The position numbers and the translations under genes were made by a program. A stretch of 64,000 nucleotides of DNA from Paenibacillus glycinis (GTDB lineage: Bacteria; Bacillota; Bacilli; Paenibacillales; Paenibacillaceae). Location of the stretch: assembly GCF_009909185.1 (NCBI RefSeq), contig NZ_JAAAMV010000005.1, positions 124,001 to 188,000 of the forward strand, given 5' to 3'. Under the pieces are notes generated by a model. The model saw only the letters and a program-made list of their open reading frames with translations, searched no databases and had not been told where the DNA came from. Positions 43,366 through 52,634 of the stretch are shown in pieces (within the stretch, counting starts at the first letter, position 1; each line of letters starts with the position of its first letter).

Positions 43366-44922
43366 TTACATCCGATTCAGCGTCACGAGGCAGACATCGT
43401 TCTCCCGCATGCCGACCTCCCATTCGAAGGCGCCGTCCCCCTCGGCGACAACGATCTTCCGCGTCAGCTCCGGCAAGCCGGCATTTCGCTCGTCGAGCCT
43501 GCGGATTTGTTCCCGGCTTAGCGTGCCGCGCGGGGCGAGATCCAAATAATCGGTGTAAGCGTCGTTCCGGCGATAACCCGTCCTGTACGCGCACAGCTCG
43601 TACTCTCCCGGCTGAAGGCCGGCGACCGTCAGCTTGACCGGGTCCGCGGGCAGCGCGGGAAGATCGCGGCCGTAGTATTTCTTGTTCTCCGCGTCCTGCC
43701 GGACCGCGCAGTCCCAGAACAGCACCTGAACCCCGTTCCCGTCGCGGCAGGCGAACGCGTTCCGGTCGTCGCACGCAAGCGCCGTATCGCCGAGTTGGTT
43801 AAGGTACTTGTAGGCAAAATACGCCGGTTTGCGAATGCCCTGCAGATTCATGAGTCCGAACCCGCCGTGAAAATGGCCGGTCGGCGGCCCGTCCTCCTCG
43901 AATACGTCGGAAATCTCGCAATAGGACATCGCGCTCGCGAGGCCTTGCACGCTGCTTAACCGCGACAGCAGGTAAGAAGCCGCGTGATAAGAATCGCGGA
44001 GCGGATCCCAATAATGGTAGGTCAGGCCGAATTCGGTAAAATACAGCGGCAGCTCCGGCATGGGAGATTCTTCGACCTCCGCCTTCGCCCGCAGCGCCTC
44101 GCCGGCGACGCCGTCCGGCTTATAGTACATATTGCCTTGCGGCCAGCCGGTTCCCGGCGACCAGACGGGCGTGGGAACCGCTCCGTCCGGATTCGCGTAG
44201 GGCGGCCGTTCCTCAGCGTCGCTCTCGCCGGGCGCGCAGGAATAAGCATGCGTGGACACGAAATCGAGCGGCACGCCCCGCGCATGGCAATAACCGATCA
44301 GCCCGGCAAGCCAGCCGTTCGCGCCCGCGGTCGCCGGACCGCCTACCCGGTAATCCGGGCCGACGCTTCGCACGGCGCGCGCCGTCGCCTCGTACAGCTT
44401 GAAATACTCGTCCCGGTCGCCGGTAAAAAACAGGTTCCGTTGATCCGGCTCGTTCCACACTTCAAAGTACCATTGCCTGACTTCCTCCGCGCCGTATCTG
44501 TCGGTGAAATGAAGGGCGACTTCCCGGATCAAGCGCTCCCATTTGCCGTAATCGTTCGGCGGGGTCACGTTGCTTCCCTCCCAGAAGACGGTCCGGTCGC
44601 CGCTTGCCAGCGCCTCCGGCATGAAACCGAATTCGACGAACGGCCGGAGGCCGGCGTCCAGAATGAAGTCGTACACCGCGTCGACGTACTGCCAGCCGAA
44701 GATCGGATTGCCGTGCTTGTCCTCCCGGTATACGCCCATGTCGTCGTCCAGCAAACCGTGAAACCGGAGATAGCGAAATCCGCATTCGCGCGCGGCGCGG
44801 ATCACATGCTTCTGATGGTCGGCGCGCAGCAGCAAATACGCGCGGCCCGTGCTGACGCACAGGTTCGGAAAGGCGTCCCGCTTGCCTTGGGCAAGGGAGC
44901 GATCGATGTCGATCCTTCGCAT
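43366..44922 (-). CDS. GH39 beta-xylosidase-type glycosidase
   Basis: 518 residues. TIM barrel with acid/base Glu in FEVWNEPD (near residue 170) and nucleophile Glu in LYFTEFGLTYHYWD (near residue 290), plus LRFHGLLDDDMGVY near the start, all typical of GH39; a C-terminal beta domain follows. No signal peptide. The frame extends to 44952, but the ATG at 44922 has AGAGGAG 7 nt upstream. A half cre-like box and a TATAAT lie just upstream, suggesting catabolite control. It stands alone; the substrate is probably a xyloside or related glycoside. Confidence 0.9.
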   Translation of the reverse strand: MRRIDIDRSLAQGKRDAFPNLCVSTGRAYLLLRADHQKHVIRAARECGFRYLRFHGLLDDDMGVYREDKHGNPIFGWQYVDAVYDFILDAGLRPFVEFGFMPEALASGDRTVFWEGSNVTPPNDYGKWERLIREVALHFTDRYGAEEVRQWYFEVWNEPDQRNLFFTGDRDEYFKLYEATARAVRSVGPDYRVGGPATAGANGWLAGLIGYCHARGVPLDFVSTHAYSCAPGESDAEERPPYANPDGAVPTPVWSPGTGWPQGNMYYKPDGVAGEALRAKAEVEESPMPELPLYFTEFGLTYHYWDPLRDSYHAASYLLSRLSSVQGLASAMSYCEISDVFEEDGPPTGHFHGGFGLMNLQGIRKPAYFAYKYLNQLGDTALACDDRNAFACRDGNGVQVLFWDCAVRQDAENKKYYGRDLPALPADPVKLTVAGLQPGEYELCAYRTGYRRNDAYTDYLDLAPRGTLSREQIRRLDERNAGLPELTRKIVVAEGDGAFEWEVGMRENDVCLVTLNRM

Positions 44923-45303
44923 GGAGGAGCTCCTCTTCTTGGCTGCGGCCATAGCCGGAAGCCCGTATTCGCAAGCGCCCGGCGATAAAGGCAGCGCTTA
45001 CATTAATAGCTAGATTATAGTACGTCCGCCGTGATTATTCCAGAAGAATACTGCACTTCGGCGTTGCCGCTGCGGCAAGAGCTTGAGATCTCCTCGCGCA
45101 CCGCCGCGCCTCGCGCGCGGAGTCGCCCGAGGTGCCGAACGATCGGCGCGCTCGAGCCCCGGCGCGTACCGCCGCGTCGTCAGGAGCCGCGCGCTGCGAC
45201 GCCTGCTCGGGCGGGTATCGCATGCGGCGCCGTCGTCGCCGGCGGGCGTCCTTGCCCCAAGCGCGGCTCCGGAGCATCGGATGGCTTCGGTTCGTTTACG
45301 CCA
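44923..45303. other. Intergenic gap between GH39 and the MocA-like gene
   Basis: Apart from the GH39 promoter region (44991-45019) this 380-bp GC-rich stretch shows no gene, repeat or strong hairpin that I can support. Short open frames here are Arg/Ala/Pro-rich and look non-coding. Confidence 0.5.
44991..45019 (-). promoter_or_regulatory. GH39 promoter -10 box with cre-like half-site
   Basis: TATAAT (45014-45019, minus strand) is followed by TGTAAGCGCTGCC (44992-45004), whose left half matches the CcpA cre consensus. The -35 region is weak. Confidence 0.4.
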
Positions 45304-45930
45304 TTAACGATCCGCCTCCGACCGCAGCGCCAACAAACGTTCCGCCCGCATCAGATCGTCCGGCGTATCGACGTCATACCCCCACTCCGCGTTCGGGAAA
45401 GGCAGCATCAGCGTCCGCTCCCGATGCTTCGCGAGGATGGACTTCCCGCCCTCGTCTCCTCGTATGGCTTCGAACTCCGCGTACATGCCGGCATCGAACA
45501 GGACCGGATGACCCGACGCGCCGCCGTAGACCGGACGCACGATTCGGATCCCTTCGTTATGCCGCAGCGCGTATTGTTCCCGCATGGCCGCGATCGCGCG
45601 GGGCGATACGAGCGGTTGGTCGGCCAGGAATACGAAGGCGGCGCGCGTCCTGCCCGTTAACGCCCGGATGCCGAGCCGGAGCGAGGAGGCCATGCCCGAC
45701 GCGTAATCCGGGTTTTCGAGAATGTCCAGCCCTCCGATCGGAGCGGCTAGCGCGGTCAATTCCCCGCTGCGGCAGCCTCCGACGAGCGCGATCGGGCTCA
45801 GCTCCGCCGCGATCGCGGCGTCGACGGCGTACCGAAACAGCGGTTGGCCGTTCAGCGGGAGGACCGGCTTGAACCGTCCCATCCGCGTCGACATGCCCGC
45901 CGCCAATATGACGGCCCCTATCGTGCTCAT
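45304..45930 (-). CDS. MocA/MobA-like molybdenum cofactor nucleotidyltransferase
   Basis: 208 residues of the NTP-transferase fold: ILAAGMSTRMGRFKPVLPL (nucleotide loop, residues 8-26), FLADQPLVSP, SGHPVLF and DVDTPDD. MocA (PucB) adds CMP to molybdopterin for xanthine-dehydrogenase-type enzymes. The ATG overlaps the XdhC stop. It is the last gene of the FAD, 2Fe-2S, XdhC, MocA series and matches the maturation role expected there. Confidence 0.88.
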   Translation of the reverse strand: MSTIGAVILAAGMSTRMGRFKPVLPLNGQPLFRYAVDAAIAAELSPIALVGGCRSGELTALAAPIGGLDILENPDYASGMASSLRLGIRALTGRTRAAFVFLADQPLVSPRAIAAMREQYALRHNEGIRIVRPVYGGASGHPVLFDAGMYAEFEAIRGDEGGKSILAKHRERTLMLPFPNAEWGYDVDTPDDLMRAERLLALRSEADR

Positions 45931-47222
45931 CGCGTTTCCCTTCCCCCGCGGCGCCCGCTGCGGCGCTTGATTAATTCCGCCATGATGCTGACGGCGATTT
46001 CCTCCGGTCCCTCGGCGCCGATGTCCAGCCCCACGGGAGCATGAAGCCCGTCCGGCAGCGGTTCGGGGGACGACAAGCGTTCCGTCCGCGACCTCGACCC
46101 CAGGATGCCCAGGTAACGAAGCGGAGCATGCCGCAGCTCGCGCAAAACGCAGCGGTCCTGCCGGAAGCTGTGCGTCATGATCAGCACGAAGCTGTCCGGC
46201 GGGATCGGGTGCTCGCGCAAAAAATTTTCCGGGTGTTCGACGATTCGCCGCTCCACCGTCGGGAAATGCGTCTCATTGTTCCTGCCGCTCCTGGGATCGA
46301 TGACGACGACGCCGAAATCCAGCTCCGCGGCCAGCCGCGCCAGCAGCTCGACGTCGGGACCCGCTCCGAAAACATACAGCCGTTCCCTCGGCGCGTACAC
46401 TTCGAGCAGCAGCTCGCCGTCCGCCTCCGGCCGCGGAACGACCGCGATTCCCGCGCCGTCCGCCAGCAGCTTCAAGAACGTCGGAACGAGCCGCTCCACG
46501 GGCAGTTCCGGATCGCCGAGGTTGCCGAAAACTTCGCCGTTCTCGGCATAAAACAAAGGCATCGTGCCGGATGGAGCACGGCCGCCGCGGCTCTTGCTGC
46601 TGCCGAATCGGCGGCCGGCATCGTTGCCGCCGTCGCCCTCGGCAAATTCTCCGTCAACGCTGTCGTTGCCCTTAGCGCTGTGACCGAATCCGCTGCTTCC
46701 CTGGCTGGCGCGGCTCCGCTCGCCCTCATCAATACCCTCGACATCGCCGAATCCGCGGCCGGCGTCACCCGCGCCATGACCGCCAACATGCTCGTCGCCT
46801 TCGCGAAGCAGCCGCCGCGCGCATACGACGCGATGCCCCTGCTCCAGATGCGTCTCGACGCGCGACCAGACGGGCGATCCGTCGGCCCCTGCCCGTTCCC
46901 CCCACCCGCATGGCTCGACGTACACGGTGACCCGCCCGTTGCATCCCGCTCCGCGCCCCCAGGACAGGTCATCCTCCGACCTGAGGTCGTACACCTCTAT
47001 CAGCGGCCGGCGTGAGCGAATGACATCCTCGGCAAGATGCCGCAGATCCTCCTCCAGGCATCCCGCGCTAACGGTCCCATAATGACTCCCGTCCGCTCCG
47101 ATCAACATTTTCGCTCCCGCGCGGCGATAGGCGGAGCCGTCCACGGCGATGATCGTCGCCATCGCGAAAGGCACCCGTTCATGCCGCTTCATGTGCTGCA
47201 GCATGCGCCAGCGGTCATTCAC
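45927..47222 (-). CDS. XdhC/CoxI-family molybdenum enzyme maturation factor with insert
   Basis: 431 residues. N-terminal XdhC domain (about 1-115) with IIAVDGSAYRRAGAKMLI and SAGCLEEDL; C-terminal Rossmann XdhC_C domain (about 265-415) with LYVFGAGPDVELLARLA and GILGSRSRTERL. Between them lies a Gly/Ser/Asp-rich low-complexity insert (about 135-215) that is unusual for the family. The start is a GTG overlapping the 2Fe-2S gene. XdhC inserts sulfurated cofactor into the catalytic subunit, which is missing from this locus. Confidence 0.88.
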   Translation of the reverse strand: MNDRWRMLQHMKRHERVPFAMATIIAVDGSAYRRAGAKMLIGADGSHYGTVSAGCLEEDLRHLAEDVIRSRRPLIEVYDLRSEDDLSWGRGAGCNGRVTVYVEPCGWGERAGADGSPVWSRVETHLEQGHRVVCARRLLREGDEHVGGHGAGDAGRGFGDVEGIDEGERSRASQGSSGFGHSAKGNDSVDGEFAEGDGGNDAGRRFGSSKSRGGRAPSGTMPLFYAENGEVFGNLGDPELPVERLVPTFLKLLADGAGIAVVPRPEADGELLLEVYAPRERLYVFGAGPDVELLARLAAELDFGVVVIDPRSGRNNETHFPTVERRIVEHPENFLREHPIPPDSFVLIMTHSFRQDRCVLRELRHAPLRYLGILGSRSRTERLSSPEPLPDGLHAPVGLDIGAEGPEEIAVSIMAELIKRRSGRRGGRETR

Positions 47223-47691
47223 GGTCGATCACCGCGTGAATGGCCTTCCGGATCTCCTCGTAGCTCGTGCAGCGGCATATATTGGAGCGCAGCCACTCCG
47301 TAATCACGGCCTCGTTCGCATCGGGGTGCCGATCGATCAGCGCCTGGCAGTTCATGATAAAGCCCGACGTGCAGAAGCCGCACTGAAACGCGAAATGATC
47401 GATGAACGCCTGTTGGATCGGCGCATCCTCCAAGCCCTCGATGGTCGTGATTCGGCTGCCGCGCGCCTCGATGGCCAGCATCAGGCAGGACTTGACCGCC
47501 GTCCCGCTGACGATGACCGTGCATGCGCCGCAGTCCCCGTTCTCGCAGCCGGCCTTCGCTCCCGTAAGCCCCAGCTGCTCGCGCAGCACGCGGAGCAGCG
47601 TATCCGCCGAGCGGATGACGACGGGCTGCCGCTTCCCGTTGACCAGCAGCTCGAGTTCGCATTTGACGATGCCGCGATCGGTATTGTTCAT
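47215..47691 (-). CDS. 2Fe-2S subunit of a xanthine dehydrogenase-type hydroxylase
   Basis: 158 residues with both iron-sulfur sites: plant-ferredoxin type CENGDCGAC...C (about 53-76) and helical type CGFC...CRC (about 105-143). It carries electrons from a molybdenum centre to FAD. The ATG overlaps the stop of the FAD-subunit gene and has GGAGGAG upstream. The usual Mo-binding partner is not encoded in the window. Confidence 0.93.
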   Translation of the reverse strand: MNNTDRGIVKCELELLVNGKRQPVVIRSADTLLRVLREQLGLTGAKAGCENGDCGACTVIVSGTAVKSCLMLAIEARGSRITTIEGLEDAPIQQAFIDHFAFQCGFCTSGFIMNCQALIDRHPDANEAVITEWLRSNICRCTSYEEIRKAIHAVIDRE

Positions 47692-48527
47692 AAGCTCCTC
47701 CGTTCCAACGCCGTCATCGTATCCCGCAGCGTGTTCCGCAGCACGAACGCGCGATAGGCCGCCGAGCCGATGATGTCGTTCAGGATCGGAACGGGCCATG
47801 TCGCGATCACGCGGTCGATCCGTTCCGCCAAAGAGAGCGTCGCATCGTTCAAGATCGCCTCGATCCGCAGCGAGCGGAAAGGAATGTCGCTTACGCCGCT
47901 GAATGCCATGCGAATCCCCTGCTCCGTCCGCAGGGCGGCGATCCGAACGAGCGGATAATCGATGCGCTCCATCTTCGTTTTCTTGACCGTGACGTAGGGC
48001 AGCCCGAAGTACCTTCGATCGCTCAGGACCTGAACGAGCAGCTCCCCGCGCGCCAAGCTCGGCGCGCCGTTCAACACCTGATGGACCGGAACGGTCCGCA
48101 TCCCTTTCGGCCCCGCGAGCACGACCAGGCTGTCGACCAGCAGGAACGGCAGCAGCACCTCGCGGTAGAAGAATCGGCCGCACAGATTGCCGCCGACGGT
48201 AATTTTGTTGCGGTTCGTATGGTCGGCCACGTCCCTCACCGTATCGGCGAGCAGCGGAAACAGCGGCGTTTCCTCCACGTCCGTGAGCGTGCGCGCCGCG
48301 CCGATCGCCAACTGCTCGCCGCGAAATCGCATGTCGTTGCACTCGGGCAAGCCCTTGATGTCGATGACCGCCCCCGGACGCAATTGATCCAGGCGCGCCA
48401 TCGTGATGATCTCCGTCCCCCCGCCGTAATAGATCGGCGCCTTGCCCCTTGCCTCTGCCTGCCAAAACGCGCGCACCGCCTCTTCGACGGTCGCCGGCTT
48501 GAAATATTCGAAATCGAACGAGATCAT
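47688..48527 (-). CDS. FAD-binding subunit of a xanthine dehydrogenase-type hydroxylase
   Basis: 279 residues of the CoxM/XdhB type: FEYFKPATVEEAV, the FAD loop IYYGGGTEI (about 32-40) and ITVGGNLCGRFFY near residue 105, with the C-terminal CO-dehydrogenase flavoprotein domain. The frame extends to 48671, but MISFDF at 48527 fits family length and GAGGAGG lies about 12 nt upstream. It is the first gene of the cluster. Confidence 0.9.
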   Translation of the reverse strand: MISFDFEYFKPATVEEAVRAFWQAEARGKAPIYYGGGTEIITMARLDQLRPGAVIDIKGLPECNDMRFRGEQLAIGAARTLTDVEETPLFPLLADTVRDVADHTNRNKITVGGNLCGRFFYREVLLPFLLVDSLVVLAGPKGMRTVPVHQVLNGAPSLARGELLVQVLSDRRYFGLPYVTVKKTKMERIDYPLVRIAALRTEQGIRMAFSGVSDIPFRSLRIEAILNDATLSLAERIDRVIATWPVPILNDIIGSAAYRAFVLRNTLRDTMTALERRSL

Positions 48528-48636
48528 GGATGTCCAAAGCCTCCTCGCGCCGCGCCGGAGTCGTACGTCATGATAAATCATATCGCGGAGCGGCTTTGTC
48601 CTATGCGAAGCAAATTCCCCTCTTCGCACGACATCG

Positions 48637-48664
48637 CAAAAAACCCGGCCTGTAACGGCCGGGT
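48637..48664 (-). terminator. Intrinsic terminator of the sigma-factor operon
   Basis: ACCCGGCC/GGCCGGGT with loop of 6 nt is followed by TTTTTT on the minus strand, about 100 bp after the ECF sigma stop. It separates that operon from the FAD-subunit gene. Confidence 0.85.
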
Positions 48665-48761
48665 CATGCATGCGAAGGAGCTGCGGTGCTCGGCCGGGCG
48701 ACGCAGAAGAGACCGCATATCTGCTGCACCCGTGACTTGAGCAGATGAATTTCTCGCGGTC

Positions 48762-49295
48762 TTATGCCCGATCCGAATCCAGGGGATGCATGGCGCGCAG
48801 CTTCTTCTTCGCCCGGTGAATCCGGGTTTTGACCGCGCCGAGGGTCGTGTTCTGGGCATCGGCGATCTGGTTGTAGGACATGCCGTGCACGTACAGCAGC
48901 AGCAGCGGCTGCCGAAACTTCGGCTCCAGTTTATCCAGCATGGCAAAGGCATCGTCGGCGCCGGGATGCCCTTCCCTTTCGGCGGCGGCCTCGGCGGGTC
49001 CCGCCAAACGCTCGATCTGTCCCGTCAACAACACCAGGCGCCGCGATTGTTTGCGGCAGTAATCGATCGCTTTGTTGCGCGCGATGGCTTTGACCCAAGC
49101 CCGCTTATTGTTCACGCCGTCCACCGAGGCGAGGTGGGCGAATATCTTGATGAAGACCTCCTGCACGATATCCTGCGCCAGGAAATCGTCCTTCACGAAG
49201 GCGTACGCGATGCGATAGACGAGGCCGTGGTATTGCTCATAGAGCGCGTCGAACGCTTCGTCGGTCGCGCATCTTTCCTTCACCAGCATGTTCAT
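48762..49295 (-). CDS. ECF-type RNA polymerase sigma factor
   Basis: 177 residues: sigma-70 region 2 (about 15-80, DIVQEVFIKIFAHL and WVKAIARNKAIDYCRK) and region 4 (about 115-168, PLLLLYVHGMSYNQIADAQN and TTLGAVKTRIHRAKKKL). It starts 20 bp after the VanY-type gene and so belongs to that envelope operon. No anti-sigma gene follows; a terminator does. A second ATG two codons in has better spacing to GGAGGG. It probably responds to cell-wall stress, by context. Confidence 0.92.
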   Translation of the reverse strand: MNMLVKERCATDEAFDALYEQYHGLVYRIAYAFVKDDFLAQDIVQEVFIKIFAHLASVDGVNNKRAWVKAIARNKAIDYCRKQSRRLVLLTGQIERLAGPAEAAAEREGHPGADDAFAMLDKLEPKFRQPLLLLYVHGMSYNQIADAQNTTLGAVKTRIHRAKKKLRAMHPLDSDRA

Positions 49296-49315
49296 CCGCC
49301 CTCCTCCGCCATGCC

Positions 49316-50242
49316 TTACGAACCTGCGCCCGTCGTCGACGCTTCGATCGCGTTCTCGTATTCTTCGAGCGTAATTCCCTGATCATGAATCGCCTTCGCC
49401 GTATCGTCCCCTACGTACCGGAGATGCCACGGCTCGTAAATATAGCCCGTGATGCCCTCTTTGTCCTTCGGGTAGCGAACGATGAACCCGTACTCGTACG
49501 CATGCTCGGCCAGCCATGCGGCCTCCGGCTTATCCGCGAAGCACGCCGTCGCCTGGCAAGCGCCGTCCGCGCCCGACACGTCGATCGCCAGTCCCGTCTC
49601 GTGCTCGCTCGTTCCCGGAAACGCGCTGTACGTCTCCGCTTTCTCGCGTCCGTCTTCGCGAACGTACGAGTCGAACAGCTCTTTCTGCCGCTTATGCGAA
49701 CGATAGGCCGATACCCCGGCAAGGGGCTTGCCGTCCTTCTTGGCCGCCGCGAACAGCCGTTCCAGCGCTTCGGCCGCCTCTTTGCGCATCATGCGTTTCT
49801 CGATTTTCTCGCTGAACGTGAATTTGACGTCCGGATAGACGAGATCGTCCGGCACGTAGTCGTCCGGCAGCATATGCCGCTTATTGACGAGCGCCGTCAC
49901 GGAATCCGGCTCGGCTACGGTTTCCCTTGCGTTCGCGCCGCCTGCCGCGTCAGCCTTGCCGGGAGCGACTCCCGCGCCGCCGTTCGCGTTCTTGCCGGGG
50001 CCGGTGCCCGGATTCCCGGCAGCCGCGTCTTGGCCGGCATGCTGTCCGGCGCCCGAACCCGCGTTCTTGCCGGGAGCTTGTCCGTTGTCCGCCCCTTCGG
50101 AGGCCGCGGCGTCATGCCCGGAGCCGGACGCGACGCTGCCGGCGGTTCCGGCGGCGGTCGAACGAAGCGGCCAGCCGTCGCAGGCCGTTAACGTCAGGAT
50201 GGCCCCTGCAAGCAGCAAGGGTGCAAGCCATTTTTTCACCAT
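49316..50242 (-). CDS. VanY-type D-alanyl-D-alanine carboxypeptidase lipoprotein
   Basis: 308 residues. Lipobox LTLTACDG (Cys near residue 21), then a long Gly/Ala/Asn/Pro linker (about 30-105), then the M15B peptidase domain with SAYRSHKRQKELF, SEHETGLAIDVS (zinc His and Asp) and EPWHLRYVG (Glu and zinc His). It trims the terminal D-Ala of peptidoglycan stems outside the membrane. CAAAGGAGAA precedes the ATG. It is in an operon with an ECF sigma factor and divergent from a two-component system, reminiscent of VanRS-VanY sets. Confidence 0.92.
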   Translation of the reverse strand: MVKKWLAPLLLAGAILTLTACDGWPLRSTAAGTAGSVASGSGHDAAASEGADNGQAPGKNAGSGAGQHAGQDAAAGNPGTGPGKNANGGAGVAPGKADAAGGANARETVAEPDSVTALVNKRHMLPDDYVPDDLVYPDVKFTFSEKIEKRMMRKEAAEALERLFAAAKKDGKPLAGVSAYRSHKRQKELFDSYVREDGREKAETYSAFPGTSEHETGLAIDVSGADGACQATACFADKPEAAWLAEHAYEYGFIVRYPKDKEGITGYIYEPWHLRYVGDDTAKAIHDQGITLEEYENAIEASTTGAGS

Positions 50243-50368
50243 ATCGTTCTCCTTTGTTGCAGAAGCGGAATAAGCCGCTCTTTCGTTGTGGGTTACCTTC
50301 AGTGTAACGGCTCCCTATTGCCAACCGATGCAGAAATGTATCCAATCTGCGGCTAACTTGTATACAGA

Positions 50369-50397
50369 TTGTAAAAACATGCTCCTGTACATAATAA
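50369..50397 (+). promoter_or_regulatory. Predicted promoter of the two-component operon
   Basis: TTGTAA and TAATAA are separated by 17 bp, 60 bp before the ATG of the response regulator. The adjacent TTGTATACA suggests overlap with control of the divergent VanY gene. Confidence 0.5.
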
Positions 50398-50457
50398 CGG
50401 CAGCAACTCCTGCTAAGATGAATGTGCGACGCTATCACGTGCATGATGGAGGCAACG

Positions 50458-51159
50458 ATGAGAACCCACACAATCTTGATCGTCGAGGACGAAAAGGCGT
50501 TGGCGGAGCTGCTCGCGTACGCGCTCGGGCGGGAAGGCTTCCGCACGATCGGCGCAAGCGCCGGACAGCAAGCGGCCGAGCTTGTCCGCGCGAACCGTCC
50601 GGATCTGATCCTGCTCGATCTGATGCTGCCCGATATGAGCGGCTTCGATCTATGCCGCATCGCGTCCCGGGAAGCCTGGAACATCCCGATCATCATGCTC
50701 ACGGCCAAGTCCGAGATGGTGGATAAGCTGCTGGGCATGGAGCTGGGAGCCGACGATTACATCACGAAGCCGTTCGACGTGCGCGAAGTGATCGTCCGGA
50801 TCAAAGCGGTGTTTCGCCGCATCGAGCAGGTCATGGGCCGGACGGAGGACCAAGCGCATGCGGAGACGGTCGTCGTCCGGAATACGATCAAGATCCTCAA
50901 GCAGCAGCGCCTCGTTCGCCGGCACGGCGAGAAGGTCGAGCTGAAGAACAAGGAGTTCGAGCTGCTGCTGTTCTTCGCCGAGAACAAAGGCATCGTCTTC
51001 ACGCGCCCCCAGCTGCTGAACCGCGTCTGGGGCTACGACTTTGCCGGCGATACGCGAACCGTGGACATCCACGTGCAACGGCTGCGCAAGAAGCTGGACC
51101 ATGCCGACGAGGTCTCCATCATCGAGACCGTCTTCGCCGTCGGCTATCGCATGCCATGA
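50458..51159 (+). CDS. OmpR-family response regulator
   Basis: 233 residues: receiver domain with E10/D11, phosphorylated D54 in LILLDLMLP and TAK near residue 83, then a winged-helix OmpR domain (about 135-230) with RVWGYDFAGDTRTVDIHVQR. The frame opens earlier at 50422, but TGGAGG lies 5 nt before the ATG at 50458. It overlaps the sensor kinase gene (ATGA) and is divergent from vanY/sigma. It probably controls envelope functions. Confidence 0.95.
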   Translation: MRTHTILIVEDEKALAELLAYALGREGFRTIGASAGQQAAELVRANRPDLILLDLMLPDMSGFDLCRIASREAWNIPIIMLTAKSEMVDKLLGMELGADDYITKPFDVREVIVRIKAVFRRIEQVMGRTEDQAHAETVVVRNTIKILKQQRLVRRHGEKVELKNKEFELLLFFAENKGIVFTRPQLLNRVWGYDFAGDTRTVDIHVQRLRKKLDHADEVSIIETVFAVGYRMP

Positions 51160-52634
51160 AGCGCCCGCGGGGCATCCGCCTGTCGATCCGCGACAAAATG
51201 CTGGTCTCGTTCACGATCGTCATCGTGGCCGGCCTGCTGTCGCTCCTTCTCGTCTCGATCCGGATCACGGAACAGAACGTTTCGCGGATCATCAGCCAGG
51301 ACAGCGTGCAGGTCACCAAGACGATGAACTTATACATCAAGCAATATTTCATGACCAAAAACATGGCGATGGACGCGGCCGCATTCCGGAGCGAAGCCGA
51401 CGGATTAGTGAAAGAGCTGAGCGCCGCCGTCGGCGAACCGGTATCCGTCTTCGACGCGAAGGGCGGCAGCCTGTCCGCGCTTAACAAGAGCCTTCCGCCG
51501 GCCTCCGGCGATTTCGGCGAAGCCTTGCGCGGCAGCGTCGCCTACTCGGTGGCCGGTGCCGGCTCGGCCGCGTCGATCAGCTTATCGGTTCCGGTCAAAT
51601 CCGGCAGCGCGCAGCTCGGCGTGGTCAACATGGTCAAGGGCTACTCCGACCTCCATGAGTTCACCGGCCGGTTTCTGGCCGCGCTGCGCTGGTTCGCGGT
51701 AGCCATCTTCGTGCTCGTCTTCCTGACCGCCGCTTGGCTGGCCAACCGGATCACGCGGCCGATCGAGACGCTCTCCCGCAGCCTCGGCCAGGTAGCGCAA
51801 GGGGTCTACGAGCCCGTCCCGCTCCGCGGAGGCCACGACGAGATCCACCGGCTCACCCGCGTGTTCAACGGCATGGTGGAGAAGATTCGCGAGCAGATCG
51901 CCACGATCGAACGGGAACGGGACGCGCTCCGAATCACGCAGGCCATGAGCAAAACCTTTTTCGACAATGTCACCCACGAACTCAAAACGCCGCTCACGAC
52001 GATCCGAGGCTATGCGCAGATCATGGAGGAGAACGGCTTCGCGGATAAGCTTTTCTTCGATAAAGGCATCCGGTACATCATCGAGGAGAGCAAACGGCTG
52101 AACGACAAGGTCGTGCAGATCCTCGCGTTCTCGACCTCCGGCACGGAACGGATCGCCTACCGGTCCGAACCCGTCGATCTGACCTCGCTGATTCGGAGCA
52201 TCTGCGAGGATATGCGGGTCAAGGCCGGCAAATACGGCATTGCCATTCGCTGCGAAGCCGAGGAAGGCTTGCTGCTGCGCGGGGACCTGGAGAAGCTGCG
52301 GGAGATGCTCCTGAACGTCATCGATAACGCGATCAAGTACGGCGGCGTGGATACGGAGGTCGAGGTTCGGGCCGATCGCGCCGAGACGGGCGCGATCCGC
52401 GTTCGCGTCATCGATCATGGCCCCGGCATTCCGCCCGAGCACATCGCTCATCTGTTCGAGCCGTTCTACCGCGTGGCCGGCGACAAACAGGAAGAAGAAC
52501 GCGGCAGCGCCGGACTCGGACTCGCCATCGTGCGCACGATCGCCGAGCGGCACGGCGGCCGGGTGCGGATTCGCAGCGCGCCCGACGCCGGCACGACGCT
52601 GACCATCGAATTGGGAGGCGATCCGCCTGCTTAA
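51156..52634 (+). CDS. Sensor histidine kinase, HAMP type
   Basis: 492 residues: membrane helix about 15-36, extracellular sensor about 37-172, helix about 178-196, HAMP about 197-250, dimerisation helix with H274 in FDNVTHELKTPL, and an ATPase domain with MLLNVIDNAIKYG, DHGPGIPP and GLGLAIVRTI. It is coupled to the response regulator by ATGA overlap, and its 3' end overlaps the likely start of the propeller gene. Confidence 0.95.
   Translation: MKRPRGIRLSIRDKMLVSFTIVIVAGLLSLLLVSIRITEQNVSRIISQDSVQVTKTMNLYIKQYFMTKNMAMDAAAFRSEADGLVKELSAAVGEPVSVFDAKGGSLSALNKSLPPASGDFGEALRGSVAYSVAGAGSAASISLSVPVKSGSAQLGVVNMVKGYSDLHEFTGRFLAALRWFAVAIFVLVFLTAAWLANRITRPIETLSRSLGQVAQGVYEPVPLRGGHDEIHRLTRVFNGMVEKIREQIATIERERDALRITQAMSKTFFDNVTHELKTPLTTIRGYAQIMEENGFADKLFFDKGIRYIIEESKRLNDKVVQILAFSTSGTERIAYRSEPVDLTSLIRSICEDMRVKAGKYGIAIRCEAEEGLLLRGDLEKLREMLLNVIDNAIKYGGVDTEVEVRADRAETGAIRVRVIDHGPGIPPEHIAHLFEPFYRVAGDKQEEERGSAGLGLAIVRTIAERHGGRVRIRSAPDAGTTLTIELGGDPPA

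Noticed and set aside
45031..45660. Plus-strand open frame in the gap and over the MocA-like gene
   Set aside because: No start signal, Arg/Pro-rich, and mostly antisense to the MocA-like gene.
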